A stretch of DNA of 64,000 nt from Conexibacter sp. SYSU D00693 (GCF_017084525.1 NZ_CP070950.1:2356001-2420000), one strand, 5' to 3'; shown: positions 32,933 to 44,696, numbered from the stretch's first letter. Notes: generated by a model from the sequence alone, not told the origin. Numbers and translations: made by a program.

Positions 32933-32972
32933 CCTCTCCAGCACCCCTGGCATGCCCAAGGGGTCACACCTC
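32924..32972 (+). repeat. Palindromic element GAGGTGTGACC ... GGTCACACCTC
   Basis: Arms of 11 perfect pairs (32924-32934 and 32962-32972), extended to 14 pairs with one wobble, around a loop that contains a small CCAG/CTGG hairpin. The left arm contains the TetR stop codon TGA. It resembles a REP-type unit and probably terminates the TetR transcript. Confidence 0.65.
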
Positions 32973-33040
32973 GCCCCGCGACCACCGCGCCTGACCGCGC
33001 GAAGCTCCTCCCGCGCCGTCCCCCGTGGTAGGCATGGGCC

Positions 33041-34081
33041 ATGCAGCTCGGGCTGAACGTGGGGTACTGGGCCGGCGGCCCGCCGCAGGACATGGACGCG
33101 CTCGTGGCCGAGGCCGAGCGCCTGGGCTTCGACTCCATGTGGTGCGCGGAGGCCTACGGCTCCGACGTGCTCACGCCGCTGGCGTGGTGGGGCTCGCGCA
33201 CCACGTCCCTGCGCCTGGGCACCGCGATCGCGCAGATGAGCGCCCGCCAGCCCGCGGCCACGGCGATGGCCGCCATGACGCTCGACCACCTCAGCGGCGG
33301 GCGCTTCGTCCTGGGGCTCGGCGCCTCGGGCCCCCAGGTCGTCGAGGGCTGGTACGGCATGCCGTTCGAGAAGCCGCTTGCCCGCACGCGCGAGTACGTC
33401 GGCATCCTGCGCGACGTCTGGGCGCGCGGCGGCCCCGTGACCAACGACGGCCCCGCCTACCCGCTCCCGCTGCCGGCCGACGCGCCGCGCGCCGTCGGCC
33501 TCGGCAAGCCGCTGAAGTCCTCGATCCGGCCGCTGCGCGAGGACATCCCGGTCTTCCTCGCCGCCGAGGGCCCGAAGAACGTCGCGCTCGCCGCGGAGGT
33601 GTGCGACGGCTGGATCGCGATGCTGCTCGACCCCCAGGAGTCCTTCTACGCCGACGCGCTCGCCGAGGGCTTCGCGCGCGAGGGTGCCCGGCGCAGCGCC
33701 GAGGACTTCGAGGTCGCCGCGATGGTGCCGTTCATCGTCCACGACGACGTCGAGCAGGCCGTCGACCTGGTGCGCCCGTTCTACGCCCTGTACTTCGGCG
33801 GCATGGGCGCCAAGGGCGGCAAGAACTTCCACGCGAACGTCGCCATCCGGATGGGCTACGAGGAGGACGTGGTCGCCATCCAGGACCTCTACCTCGACGG
33901 CAAGAAGGACGAGGCCGCCGCGCGCATCCCGTCCGAGCTCATCCAGCGCATGTCGCTCCTCGGCCCGGCCGACAAGATCCGCCACGACCTCGCGGCGTGG
34001 GAGGACTCGTTCGTCACGACGCTGCTCGTCCAGGGCGACGCGGCGATGCTGCGTCAGACGGCCGAGCTCGTCCTGGGCTGA
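33041..34081 (+). CDS. LLM-class F420-dependent oxidoreductase
   Basis: 346 aa, luciferase-like TIM barrel. It opens MQLGLNVGYWAGGPPQDMDA and contains AERLGFDSMWCAEAYGSDVL, LRLGTAIAQMSARQPAATAM, LDHLSGGRFVLGLGASGPQV and FLAAEGPKNVALAAEVCDGW, all typical of actinobacterial F420-dependent members rather than FMN luciferases. It would reduce or oxidise a substrate by hydride exchange with F420. Length matches the family. A TAGGCAT sequence ends 5 bases before the ATG. The gene stands alone between two palindromic elements (32924 and 34097); substrate unknown. Confidence 0.9.
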   Translation: MQLGLNVGYWAGGPPQDMDALVAEAERLGFDSMWCAEAYGSDVLTPLAWWGSRTTSLRLGTAIAQMSARQPAATAMAAMTLDHLSGGRFVLGLGASGPQVVEGWYGMPFEKPLARTREYVGILRDVWARGGPVTNDGPAYPLPLPADAPRAVGLGKPLKSSIRPLREDIPVFLAAEGPKNVALAAEVCDGWIAMLLDPQESFYADALAEGFAREGARRSAEDFEVAAMVPFIVHDDVEQAVDLVRPFYALYFGGMGAKGGKNFHANVAIRMGYEEDVVAIQDLYLDGKKDEAAARIPSELIQRMSLLGPADKIRHDLAAWEDSFVTTLLVQGDAAMLRQTAELVLG

Positions 34082-34096
34082 GGCGAAGGCCACACC

Positions 34097-34125
34097 GTGG
34101 CGCGCTCGCGTTGGTGGCGCGCCAC
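34097..34125 (+). terminator. Hairpin after LLM oxidoreductase gene
   Basis: Nine perfect pairs (GTGGCGCGC, 34097-34105, with GCGCGCCAC, 34117-34125) around an 11-base loop, 15 bases after the stop. No T-run follows. Confidence 0.6.
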
Positions 34126-34161
34126 GAACCCGGGCCCCCGCGGGCTGGCGAGGATCGGCCC

Positions 34162-34587
34162 ATGACCGCCACCGCCACCCTCACGGGCCGCTGCCTGTGC
34201 GGCGCCGTCACCTACGAAGCGGGCGAGCCGCTGATGTCCGCCCTGTGCCACTGCGAGGACTGCCAGCGCGCGAGCGGCAGCCCGTACTCGCTCAACGTCG
34301 TCGTCACCGCCGACGGCTTCGCCCTCCAGGGCGAGGAGCACCTCAAGACCTTCGAGACGACGGGCACGGACACCGGCCTGCCGCGCCAGCGCGTCTTCTG
34401 CGCCGAGTGCGGCTCGACGCTGCTGACCTACCTCGAGGAGATGGAGGGCATGGTCGTCCTCAAGGCCGGCACGCTCGACGACCCCTCGCGCATCACGCCC
34501 GAGCTCGAGCTGTGGTCCGAGCGCGCGCAGCCGTGGCTGGCGGGCGACGCCGAGCGCGGCGTCATGCCGCGCGGGCTCGAGACGTAG
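34162..34587 (+). CDS. GFA-family zinc protein
   Basis: 141 aa. The cysteine layout of the GFA (glutathione-dependent formaldehyde-activating enzyme-like) family is complete: Cys11-x-Cys13, Cys29-x-Cys31-x2-Cys34 (CHCEDCQRASG) and Cys80-x2-Cys83 (FCAECGSTL). These bind zinc in a Mss4-like fold. Actinobacteria usually lack glutathione, so the name does not give the reaction; the likely role is unknown thiol or aldehyde chemistry. The ATG at 34162 starts a frame matching the family; the region before it belongs to no gene. Confidence 0.9.
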   Translation: MTATATLTGRCLCGAVTYEAGEPLMSALCHCEDCQRASGSPYSLNVVVTADGFALQGEEHLKTFETTGTDTGLPRQRVFCAECGSTLLTYLEEMEGMVVLKAGTLDDPSRITPELELWSERAQPWLAGDAERGVMPRGLET

Positions 34588-34589
34588 GG

Positions 34590-34595
34590 CACAAT
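34590..34595 (+). promoter_or_regulatory. Possible -10 box of GH3 gene (CACAAT)
   Basis: CACAAT lies 28 bases before the ATG at 34624, which has AAGGA at 34607-34611. Unlike most genes here this would give a short leader with a ribosome-binding site. Confidence 0.4.
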
Positions 34596-34623
34596 CCCCG
34601 GCGTCCAAGGACGACGGGGGTCG

Positions 34624-37068
34624 ATGGTCGTGAAGCGGGTGATGGGGGCGGCGCTGCTGGCCGCGGCGCTGCTGGCAGGCGGCGCCACGCCGGCGCAGGC
34701 CCAGGGACCGGGCGGCGCCGCCGGCTGCCCGTGGATGGACGCGCGCAAGACGCCCGAGCAGCGGGCCGGCGAGCTCATCGGCGCGATGACGCGCGAGCAG
34801 AAGCTCCGGGCGACGACGTACAGCATGCCGCCGTGGCTGACCTGGTTCGGCACCGCCGGCCACGTCGACGGCATCCCGTCGCTGTGCGTCCCGACGCTCG
34901 TGCTCAGCGACGCGGGCTCCGGCGTCGCCGGCCTCCAGGTCAACACCACGACGTTCCCCAGCGGCGTCGCGCAGGCCGCGGCCTGGGACCCCGGCCTGGC
35001 CAAGCGCTTCGGCAAGGCGCTGGGCGAGGAGGCCTTCGCCAAGGGCATCAACGTCATGCTCGCCCCGGGCATGAACATCGCCCGCCTCGCCAACGGCGGG
35101 CGCAACTTCGAGTACCTCGGCGAGGACCCGGTCCTCGCCGGCCAGACCGCGGCGGCGATCGTGCAGGGCATCCAGAGCAACCCGGTGCTCGCGCAGCCCA
35201 AGCACTTCGCGCTCAACGAGCAGGAGACCCAGCGCAACTTCGTGAACGTCGACGTCGACGACCGGACGCTGCACGAGGTCTACCTCGCGCCGTTCGAGGC
35301 GGCGGTCAAGCAGGGCGGCGCCGGCTCGATCATGTGCTCCTACAACCTCGCGTTCGGCAAGCACGTCTGCGAGAGCGAGAAGCTCCTGACCGGCGTCCTG
35401 CGCGACCAGTGGGGCTTCGACGGCTTCGTCACCAGCGACTGGGGCGCGACGCACTCCACGGCCCCGTCGGCCAACGCCGGCATGGACCTCGAGATGCACG
35501 CCGCGCCGCCGCAGTACTTCGGCAGCCGCCTGGGCGAGGCGATCGACGCCGGCCAGGTCTCGCCCGAGCGCCTGGACCTGATGCTCAAGCACATCTACGT
35601 GCCGATGTTCCGCTTCGGGCTCTTCGACAAGCCGGCGGTCGGCCAGCCCGAGGCGTTCCTCAGCAAGGTCGACTCGCCGGCCCACCGCGCGCTCGCGCGG
35701 CAGATGTCCGAGCAGTCCGCGGTCCTGCTCAAGAACGAGGACGACCTCCTGCCGTTCGTGGGCGCCCGCCAGCGGCGCATCGCGGTGGTCGGCAGCGCCG
35801 CGAACATCGTCGGCGCGTCGGGCGCCTCGGGCGGCGGCGGCAGCTCGCACGGCTCGGGCGTCCCGCTGCCGGTCAGCCCGCTGCAGGGCATCCGCCGCGC
35901 CGCGCGCAGCCACGGCGACCGCGTCACCTACGGCGCGACCGCCTCGTCCGGGGCGGCGGCGGCCAAGCGCGCCGACGTCGCCGTCGTCGTGATCGCCGAC
36001 ACCGCCTCGGAGGGCGCCGACGACCGGACGCTCGACGCCACGCCCGGCCTGTGCGTGACGCTCGTCTGCCTGCCCACGGGCGAGGACCAGAACGCCCTCG
36101 TGCGCGCGGTGGCCAAGGCCAACCCGAACACCGTCGTGGTCGTCAACGGCGGTGGTCCGATCTCCATGCCGTGGCTGGGCAGCGTGAAGTCCGTGCTGCA
36201 CGCGTGGTTCGCCGGGACGGAGAACGGCAACGCGCTGGCCGCGCTGCTCTACGGCGACGCCAACCCGTCGGGTCGCCTGCCGCAGACGTTCCCGCGGTCC
36301 CTGGGCGACATGCCGACGACGACGCCCGAGCAGTACCCGGGCGTCGGCGACCAGGTCCGCTACACCGAGGGCCTCGAGGTCGGCCACCGCCACTTCGACG
36401 CCAAGGGCATCGAGCCGCTGTTCCCGTTCGGCTTCGGGCTCTCCTACACCTCCTTCGGCTACCGCGACCTGCGCGTGGCCCCCGCTGGCGACGGCGCGAA
36501 GGCGACGTTCACGGTCACGAACACCGGCAAGCGAGCGGGCGCCGACGTCGCGCAGGTGTACGTCGCCTTCCCGAAGGCCCTCGGCGCCCCGCCGCGCCAG
36601 CTCAAGGGCTTCCGGAAGGTGTCGCTCGAGCCGGGCGAGTCCAGGACGGTGACCGTCGACCTCGACGGGCGCGCGTTCTCGTTCTGGGACAGCCCGAAGC
36701 AGGGCTGGACGCGCGCCAAGGGCTGCTACGGCGTCCACGTCGGGAGCTCGTCGCGGTCGCTGCCGCTCAGCGGCGTCGTGCCGATCGCCGGCGCCGCCTG
36801 CACGCCCAAGGCCCTGCCGGCGTGCAAGGCCAAGCGGCGCGCGACGACGATCACGCTGCGGGGCGCCCGCGGCGCGCGGCTGCGCCAGGTCGCGGTGTAC
36901 GTCGACGGCCGGCGCGTGCGCACCCAGCGCGGCGCGCGCCGGAGGGTCCGGCTCGACCTCTCGAGGCGGGCGACGCGCACCACGCGGGTGCGGCTCGTGC
37001 TGACGACGGCCAGCGGACGCCGGGTGACCGAGCGGCGGACCTTCCGCGCCTGCCCGACCACCACGTAG
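34624..37068 (+). CDS. Secreted glycoside hydrolase family 3 (beta-glucosidase type)
   Basis: 814 aa. Signal peptide MVVKRVMGAALLAAALLAGG, cleaved near APAQAQ-type residues 24-27. GH3 N-domain: PKHFALNEQETQRN and the catalytic nucleophile Asp272 in GFVTSDWGATHST. The C-domain begins near residue 370 (LLKNEDDLLPF), with KANPNTVVVVNGGGPISMPW, and a fibronectin-III-like domain follows (YTEGLEVGHRHFD, FGFGLSYTSFGY, VTNTGKRAGADVAQVYV). The last ~90 residues (CTPKALPACKAKRR to FRACPTTT) are an additional Arg-rich, cysteine-bounded module shared with the LVIVD protein at 17282. It would hydrolyse beta-glucosides outside the cell; no transporter is adjacent. Confidence 0.93.
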   Translation: MVVKRVMGAALLAAALLAGGATPAQAQGPGGAAGCPWMDARKTPEQRAGELIGAMTREQKLRATTYSMPPWLTWFGTAGHVDGIPSLCVPTLVLSDAGSGVAGLQVNTTTFPSGVAQAAAWDPGLAKRFGKALGEEAFAKGINVMLAPGMNIARLANGGRNFEYLGEDPVLAGQTAAAIVQGIQSNPVLAQPKHFALNEQETQRNFVNVDVDDRTLHEVYLAPFEAAVKQGGAGSIMCSYNLAFGKHVCESEKLLTGVLRDQWGFDGFVTSDWGATHSTAPSANAGMDLEMHAAPPQYFGSRLGEAIDAGQVSPERLDLMLKHIYVPMFRFGLFDKPAVGQPEAFLSKVDSPAHRALARQMSEQSAVLLKNEDDLLPFVGARQRRIAVVGSAANIVGASGASGGGGSSHGSGVPLPVSPLQGIRRAARSHGDRVTYGATASSGAAAAKRADVAVVVIADTASEGADDRTLDATPGLCVTLVCLPTGEDQNALVRAVAKANPNTVVVVNGGGPISMPWLGSVKSVLHAWFAGTENGNALAALLYGDANPSGRLPQTFPRSLGDMPTTTPEQYPGVGDQVRYTEGLEVGHRHFDAKGIEPLFPFGFGLSYTSFGYRDLRVAPAGDGAKATFTVTNTGKRAGADVAQVYVAFPKALGAPPRQLKGFRKVSLEPGESRTVTVDLDGRAFSFWDSPKQGWTRAKGCYGVHVGSSSRSLPLSGVVPIAGAACTPKALPACKAKRRATTITLRGARGARLRQVAVYVDGRRVRTQRGARRRVRLDLSRRATRTTRVRLVLTTASGRRVTERRTFRACPTTT

Positions 37069-37089
37069 CCGCGGCGGCGGCAGCGAAGG

Positions 37090-37103
37090 TGACCAGCCGG
37101 TCA
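37090..37103. promoter_or_regulatory. Inverted repeat TGACC-AGCC-GGTCA before second P450
   Basis: Perfect 5-bp inverted repeat 11-24 bases before the P450 -10 box (37114), overlapping the expected -35. Candidate operator; no regulator is adjacent. Confidence 0.4.
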
Positions 37104-37113
37104 GCTCGCCTGG

Positions 37114-37119
37114 TACTCT
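37114..37119 (+). promoter_or_regulatory. -10 box of second P450 gene (TACTCT)
   Basis: TACTCT is 8 bases from the GTG at 37128, giving a near-leaderless mRNA. Confidence 0.5.
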
Positions 37120-37127
37120 GGGATACC

Positions 37128-38480
37128 GTGACCGTCGCCGCCGCTCCCGCCACCACCTCGCTGCCCCGTGGACCGCGCCTGCCGGTGCCGGTCCAGACCC
37201 TCGCGATGCTCGCCCGCCAGCGCCCCTGGCTCGAGCGCGCGCGCCGGCGCTACGGCTCGGCGTTCCGCATCGGCATCGCCGGCCTGGGCGACGTCGTGAT
37301 CGTCTCGGACCCCGCACTGGTCAAGCAGGTCTTCCGCGCCCCGGCCGACGTCCTGCACGCCGGCACGCAGAGCCCCCTGCGCCGCGTGCTGGGCCCGAAC
37401 TCGCTGTTGGGCATCGACGAGGACCAGCACATGCAGCAGCGCAAGCTCCTGCTGCCGCCCTTCAAGGGCCAGCGGATGAAGGCCTACGAGTCGACGATCG
37501 CCGACATCACCAACGCGGAGATCGACACCTGGCCCGACGGCGTCGAGCTCACCATGGCCGAGCCGATGCAGCGCATCACGCTGCGGGCGATCCTCCAGGC
37601 GGTCTTCGGCGCCCAGGGCGCGCGGATGCACCGCCTCGAGGAGCTCATCCCGCCGTGGACGGCGCTGGGCTCGCGGCTGGCCGGCCTGCCGTTCCTCCAG
37701 CGCTACGGCGGCCCGGGCTCGCCGTGGTCGCGGTTCACCGTGCTGCGCGCGCAGATCGACGCGGTCCTCGACGAGCTCATCGCCGTGGCGAAGGCCGACC
37801 CCGAGCTCGAGCAGCGCCCCGACGTCCTCGCGCTCATGGTCCAGGCCCGCCACGAGGACGGCTCGCCCATGAGCAACGAGGAGATCCGCGACGAGCTCGT
37901 GACGATGATGGCCGCCGGCCACGAGACCACCGCGCATTCGCTGTCGTGGGCGGTCGAGCGGCTCACGCGGCACCCGCACGTCCTCGACCGCCTCGTGGCC
38001 GAGGTCGACGCGGGCGGCAAGGCCCTGCGCGAGGCGACGATCCGCGAGGTCCAGCGCACCCGCCCGGTCATCGCCTTCGCCGGGCGCGGCGTGCGCAAGC
38101 CCTACGAGCTCGACGGCCACCTGCTGCCGGTCGGCACGCGGATCTTCCTCGCCGCGTGCCTCACGCACTACGACCCGGCGCTCTTCCCGCGCCCCGACGT
38201 CTTCGACCCGGACCGCTTCCTCGACGTGGTGCCCGACACCTACTCGTGGATCCCGTTCGGCGGCGGCGTGCGCCGCTGCATCGGCGCGACCTTCGCCCAC
38301 ATGGAGATGGACGTCGTCCTGCGCACGCTGCTGGGGCGCGTGACGCTGCAGCCGACGACCGCCCCCGACGAGCCGTGGCGCTTCCGCGGTGTGGCGTGGG
38401 CGCCGGGCCACGGCGGCCGGGTGACCGTCCAGGCGCGGCGCGTGCGCGAGCGGCCCGAGCCCGAGCTCGTCGCGGCGTAG
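37128..38480 (+). CDS. Cytochrome P450 (second)
   Basis: 450 aa from a GTG; the same reading frame is open far upstream but only this start is followed by P450 sequence (PRGPRLPVPVQTLAMLARQR). Signatures: I-helix AGHETT (263-268), K-helix Glu307-x2-Arg310 (REVQR), PERF-like PDRFL and the heme loop FGGGVRRCIGATFA with Cys384. The sequence resembles CYP138/CYP110-type bacterial P450s with a eukaryote-like heme loop. It may use the FdxA/FprA pair at 29.3-31.0 kb. The stop TAG doubles as part of the next gene's -10 box. A dienelactone hydrolase and a PhoD gene follow on the same strand. Confidence 0.93.
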   Translation: MTVAAAPATTSLPRGPRLPVPVQTLAMLARQRPWLERARRRYGSAFRIGIAGLGDVVIVSDPALVKQVFRAPADVLHAGTQSPLRRVLGPNSLLGIDEDQHMQQRKLLLPPFKGQRMKAYESTIADITNAEIDTWPDGVELTMAEPMQRITLRAILQAVFGAQGARMHRLEELIPPWTALGSRLAGLPFLQRYGGPGSPWSRFTVLRAQIDAVLDELIAVAKADPELEQRPDVLALMVQARHEDGSPMSNEEIRDELVTMMAAGHETTAHSLSWAVERLTRHPHVLDRLVAEVDAGGKALREATIREVQRTRPVIAFAGRGVRKPYELDGHLLPVGTRIFLAACLTHYDPALFPRPDVFDPDRFLDVVPDTYSWIPFGGGVRRCIGATFAHMEMDVVLRTLLGRVTLQPTTAPDEPWRFRGVAWAPGHGGRVTVQARRVRERPEPELVAA

Positions 38481-38483
38481 GCT
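38478..38483 (+). promoter_or_regulatory. -10 box of dienelactone hydrolase gene (TAGGCT), overlapping a stop codon
   Basis: TAGGCT starts with the P450 stop codon TAG and ends 7 bases before the ATG at 38491, allowing separate initiation within the gene row. Confidence 0.4.
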
Positions 38484-38490
38484 CGCCGCC

Positions 38491-39204
38491 ATGGGCGACA
38501 CGACGTTCGCGGCGGCGACCGGGACGCTCGGCGGCTACGTCGCCGAGCCCGAGGGCGACGGGCCGTTCCCCGGCGTCGTCGTCGTCATGGACGCCCTCGG
38601 CCTCTCCGACGACATCCGCCGCCAGGCCGACCGCCTCGCCGCCGCCGGCTTCCTGGCCTTCGCGCCCGACCTCTACTCCGGTCGCGGCCTCACGTGCGTG
38701 ATGGCCACGCTCAAGGCCTCGCGCACCGGCAAGGGCCGCGCCTACGAGGACCTCGAGGCCGCCCGGCGCTGGCTGCTGGACCGCGAGGACTGCACCGGCA
38801 GGGTCGGCATCATCGGCTTCTGCATGGGCGGGGGCTTCGCCGTGCAGTCCGCGCCGCGCGGGCTCTACGCCGCCGCGTCGGTGAACTACGGGGAGCTGCC
38901 CAAGGACCCAGAGGACGCGCTGGCCGGCGCCTGCCCGGTCGTCGGCAGCTACGGCGCTCGCGACCTCACGCTGCGCGGCCGCGCCGACCGCCTGCGCAAG
39001 GCGCTGGACCGCCACGGGATCCCCAACGACGTCAAGGAGTACCCCGGCGCCGGCCACTCGTTCATGAACGAGGTCGACACGCCGCTGCCCGACGTCGTCC
39101 TGCGCGTCACGCGCTTCGACCACCACCCGGCCGACGCCGAGGATGCGTGGTCGCGGATCCTCGCCTTCTTCGGCGAGCACCTGGCGCAGCCCGCGGACGC
39201 CTGA
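38491..39204 (+). CDS. Dienelactone hydrolase family protein
   Basis: 237 aa, alpha/beta hydrolase of the DLH type. The nucleophile is a cysteine, Cys111 in GIIGFCMGGGFAV, with the partners Asp158 (YGARDLTL) and His189 (YPGAGHSFMN); the order and spacing match dienelactone hydrolases. The reference reaction is ring opening of dienelactone in chlorocatechol degradation, but many family members act on other lactones or esters, and no ring-cleavage dioxygenase is nearby. It follows the P450 after 10 bp and precedes the second PhoD after 1 bp; the row may be an operon. Confidence 0.9.
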   Translation: MGDTTFAAATGTLGGYVAEPEGDGPFPGVVVVMDALGLSDDIRRQADRLAAAGFLAFAPDLYSGRGLTCVMATLKASRTGKGRAYEDLEAARRWLLDREDCTGRVGIIGFCMGGGFAVQSAPRGLYAAASVNYGELPKDPEDALAGACPVVGSYGARDLTLRGRADRLRKALDRHGIPNDVKEYPGAGHSFMNEVDTPLPDVVLRVTRFDHHPADAEDAWSRILAFFGEHLAQPADA

Positions 39205-39205
39205 G

Positions 39206-41581
39206 GTGGCCGACGGCGGCGCGGACGGCCTGCGTCGCCGCGACCTGCTCCAGGCCGGGCTGGCCGCGGGTGCCGGCCTCGCCCTGGCCGGCATCGACGT
39301 CGCCCAGGGCGAGGACGGGACGACCGTGCGTCGCGCCGCGTTCGGCGCGCTGGCCGACGGCGAGGGCTGGGGCGCGGCGTGGGCCTGCCCGGGCGTCGCC
39401 AACCTGCGCGTGCGCGGCAGCGCCGGCGTCCTCGAGGCGGGCTCCGACGTCTTCCCGGACGACCCGCGACCCGTCGCGTTCCTCGTCGACTGCCGGGCCC
39501 TCGACGCGACGGTGCGGGCCGACGTCGCGCGCGCCGGGTCGATGGTCGGGGTGGTCGTGCGGCGCACCGGCCCCCGCGCCTTCTACGCCGCGGTGCTCGA
39601 CCGCGAGCGGGCGGTCCTCGCGATCGTCCGGCGCAGCGACAGCGCGTGGGACGTGCTGGCGCAGACGCCGGTCCTCGCCCCGGCGGGGGACCTGCAGCTC
39701 GAGCTGCGCGCCGCGGGAGCGTCGCCCACCACCCTGGCGGCCAGCCTCACCTCCTCCCTGGGTCGCGCCGGCGTCGAGGTCCGCGACGGTCATCCGCCGC
39801 TGCAGGCGCCCGGTGACCCGGGCGTCCTCGCCCAGGCGCGCACGCTGTTCCCGAGCGCCGGCCCCGCGGTGCTCCCCGCCCTGGGCAACCTCCACCTCCT
39901 GCCCTACGGCGTGCAGGAGGGCGCCGTGGTCCTGGAGTCGCCCGGCGGCCAGGTCCTCGTCGGGCAGATCCGCGAGGCGTCGAGCGCGACCTTCCGCGAG
40001 GTCGCGGTGACCACCGCGGGACCGCCGCAGCCGACGCCGGCGTCCGTCGTCGCCGCGACCACCGGCGTCCCGGCCCGGGGCGGAGCGCGGCTGCACGTCG
40101 CCAGCGACCTGCCCGCCGAGGTCGTGCTCGAGGTGGCCGACGGCCCGGACTTCGCGCACCCGCGCCGCGTCGCCGCCGGGCCGACCGGCCCCTTCGAGGC
40201 GTTCACCGCGACGGTGCGCGGCCTGCCCGCCGGCCGTGCGGCGCACTGGCGCGCCACGCTGCGCCGGGCGGGCACGACGTCGCAGGGCCCGGTCCGCCGC
40301 CTCCCGGTCCTCCCCGGGTCGGGCAGCCCGGACCGCGCGCGGCTCGCCGTCGCCTCCTGTGCCGCGCAGTTCGGGCCGATCTTCGACCACCTCGCCCGCG
40401 AGCGGCCCGACGTCCTGGTCTGGCAGGGCGACCTGAACTACCCCGACACGCACGGCCCGCTCGCCCAGACGACGACCGGCTACGCCGGCATCTGGCGCGA
40501 CTTCCTGGCCAACCCGCGGCTCGCGCCGCTGCTCGAGCGCTCGGCGTTCGTCGCCGTCCGCGACGACCACGACTACGCGGCGCAGGACTCCAACGCGCAG
40601 ACGATCGCTCGCACACCCTGGGGCGTCGCGCCGTGGGACGCGCTGATGGGCGACGGCCTCGGGCACCGGTTCTCCGCCGGCCTCGCCGACGTCTGGGTGC
40701 TCGACCAGCGCCGGCACAAGAGCGACCCCACGCTGCCCGACCGCCCGGGCAAGACCCTGCTCGGCCCGGAGCAGTGGGCGTGGCTGCTCGAGGGCCTCGC
40801 CGCCTCGACCGCGCCCTTCAAGGTCATCTGCTCGCCGTGCACGGTCTTCATGCCGTTCAACGCCCGCGACGGCAACTGGGCGACCGGCTTCACGGCCGAG
40901 CGCGACGCGCTGCTCGAGCACCTCGACCGGCGGGTGTCGGGGCGCACCGTCTTCGTCACCGGCGACACGCACCTCACGGGGGTCTTCGACGACGACCGGC
41001 GCTTCGAGGTGCGCGCCGCGCCGCTGGACATCCCGGTGCCCAACGACGTGACGCTCTCCGACCCGCTCGCCGGTCGCCGGTTGCGCGCGACCCCGGGCGT
41101 GGCCTACGCCGACGAGCGCGGGCACGTCGCGCTGCTCGACGTGCGCGGCGACGGGGACACCGCGGTCCTCGAGGTCCGCCTGCTGCGCCAGGACGGCCAG
41201 GTCGCGCACCGCCGGACGTTCCGCGAGCCGATCCCGGACCCGGACCTGCGCGTCGCCGTGCCGCGCACCGGCCTGCGGGCGCTGCGCGAGGGCCGGCGCC
41301 TGCGCGTCGACGTCGCGCTCGACCGCCCCGGGCGCGTGCGCGTGCGCGTGACGCTCGAGCGGCTGCGGGGCGGCCGCCGGGCGCTCACCCGCCTCGCCGA
41401 CCGCCTCGTCGGCTTCGACGGGGCCGGCCGGCGGCGGGTGACGCTCGTCCTGCCGCGGCGCCGCGCCCTGGCGCTGGGGCGGCCGGGACGGCTGCGCCTG
41501 CGGGTGCTCGCCCGCCACCGGCCGCCGTCCGGGCGCGCCGTGCTGCGCCGCGCCCGGCGCACGCTGCGCCGGGGCGGCTAA
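39206..41581 (+). CDS. Large Tat-exported PhoD-like phosphatase with extra N- and C-terminal domains
   Basis: 791 aa from the GTG at 39206. A Tat signal (LRRRDLLQAGLAAGAGLALA) is followed by a ~200-residue beta-sandwich-like region of unknown role (VANLRVRGSAGVLEAGS onward), then an Ig-like segment and the PhoD core: LAVASCAAQFGPIFDHL, VLVWQGDLNYPDTHG, VAVRDDHDYAAQDSN, FKVICSPCTVFM and FVTGDTHLTGVF. Residues ~680-791 form an Arg-rich beta domain ending RRARRTLRRGG, related in pattern to tails on the PKD and cupredoxin proteins. It would cleave phosphate esters outside the cell. It follows the dienelactone hydrolase after one base. Confidence 0.85.
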   Translation: MADGGADGLRRRDLLQAGLAAGAGLALAGIDVAQGEDGTTVRRAAFGALADGEGWGAAWACPGVANLRVRGSAGVLEAGSDVFPDDPRPVAFLVDCRALDATVRADVARAGSMVGVVVRRTGPRAFYAAVLDRERAVLAIVRRSDSAWDVLAQTPVLAPAGDLQLELRAAGASPTTLAASLTSSLGRAGVEVRDGHPPLQAPGDPGVLAQARTLFPSAGPAVLPALGNLHLLPYGVQEGAVVLESPGGQVLVGQIREASSATFREVAVTTAGPPQPTPASVVAATTGVPARGGARLHVASDLPAEVVLEVADGPDFAHPRRVAAGPTGPFEAFTATVRGLPAGRAAHWRATLRRAGTTSQGPVRRLPVLPGSGSPDRARLAVASCAAQFGPIFDHLARERPDVLVWQGDLNYPDTHGPLAQTTTGYAGIWRDFLANPRLAPLLERSAFVAVRDDHDYAAQDSNAQTIARTPWGVAPWDALMGDGLGHRFSAGLADVWVLDQRRHKSDPTLPDRPGKTLLGPEQWAWLLEGLAASTAPFKVICSPCTVFMPFNARDGNWATGFTAERDALLEHLDRRVSGRTVFVTGDTHLTGVFDDDRRFEVRAAPLDIPVPNDVTLSDPLAGRRLRATPGVAYADERGHVALLDVRGDGDTAVLEVRLLRQDGQVAHRRTFREPIPDPDLRVAVPRTGLRALREGRRLRVDVALDRPGRVRVRVTLERLRGGRRALTRLADRLVGFDGAGRRRVTLVLPRRRALALGRPGRLRLRVLARHRPPSGRAVLRRARRTLRRGG

Positions 41582-41599
41582 CACGGGGCGCAGGGTGCC

Positions 41600-44680
<3,081 letters not shown>

Positions 44681-44696
44681 GGACGGATGCGGTGGA

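Noticed and set aside
34054-37317. A 1087-codon minus-strand frame opposite the GH3 gene
   Set aside because: Shadow of the GH3 gene; composition is arginine-rich without motif.
33684-38480. A single 1598-codon plus-strand frame covering the LLM, GFA, GH3 and P450 region
   Set aside because: Only its last 451 codons (from the GTG at 37128) have P450 sequence; the rest is Arg/Pro-rich antisense-like sequence over better genes in other frames. High GC makes stop codons rare in wrong frames.
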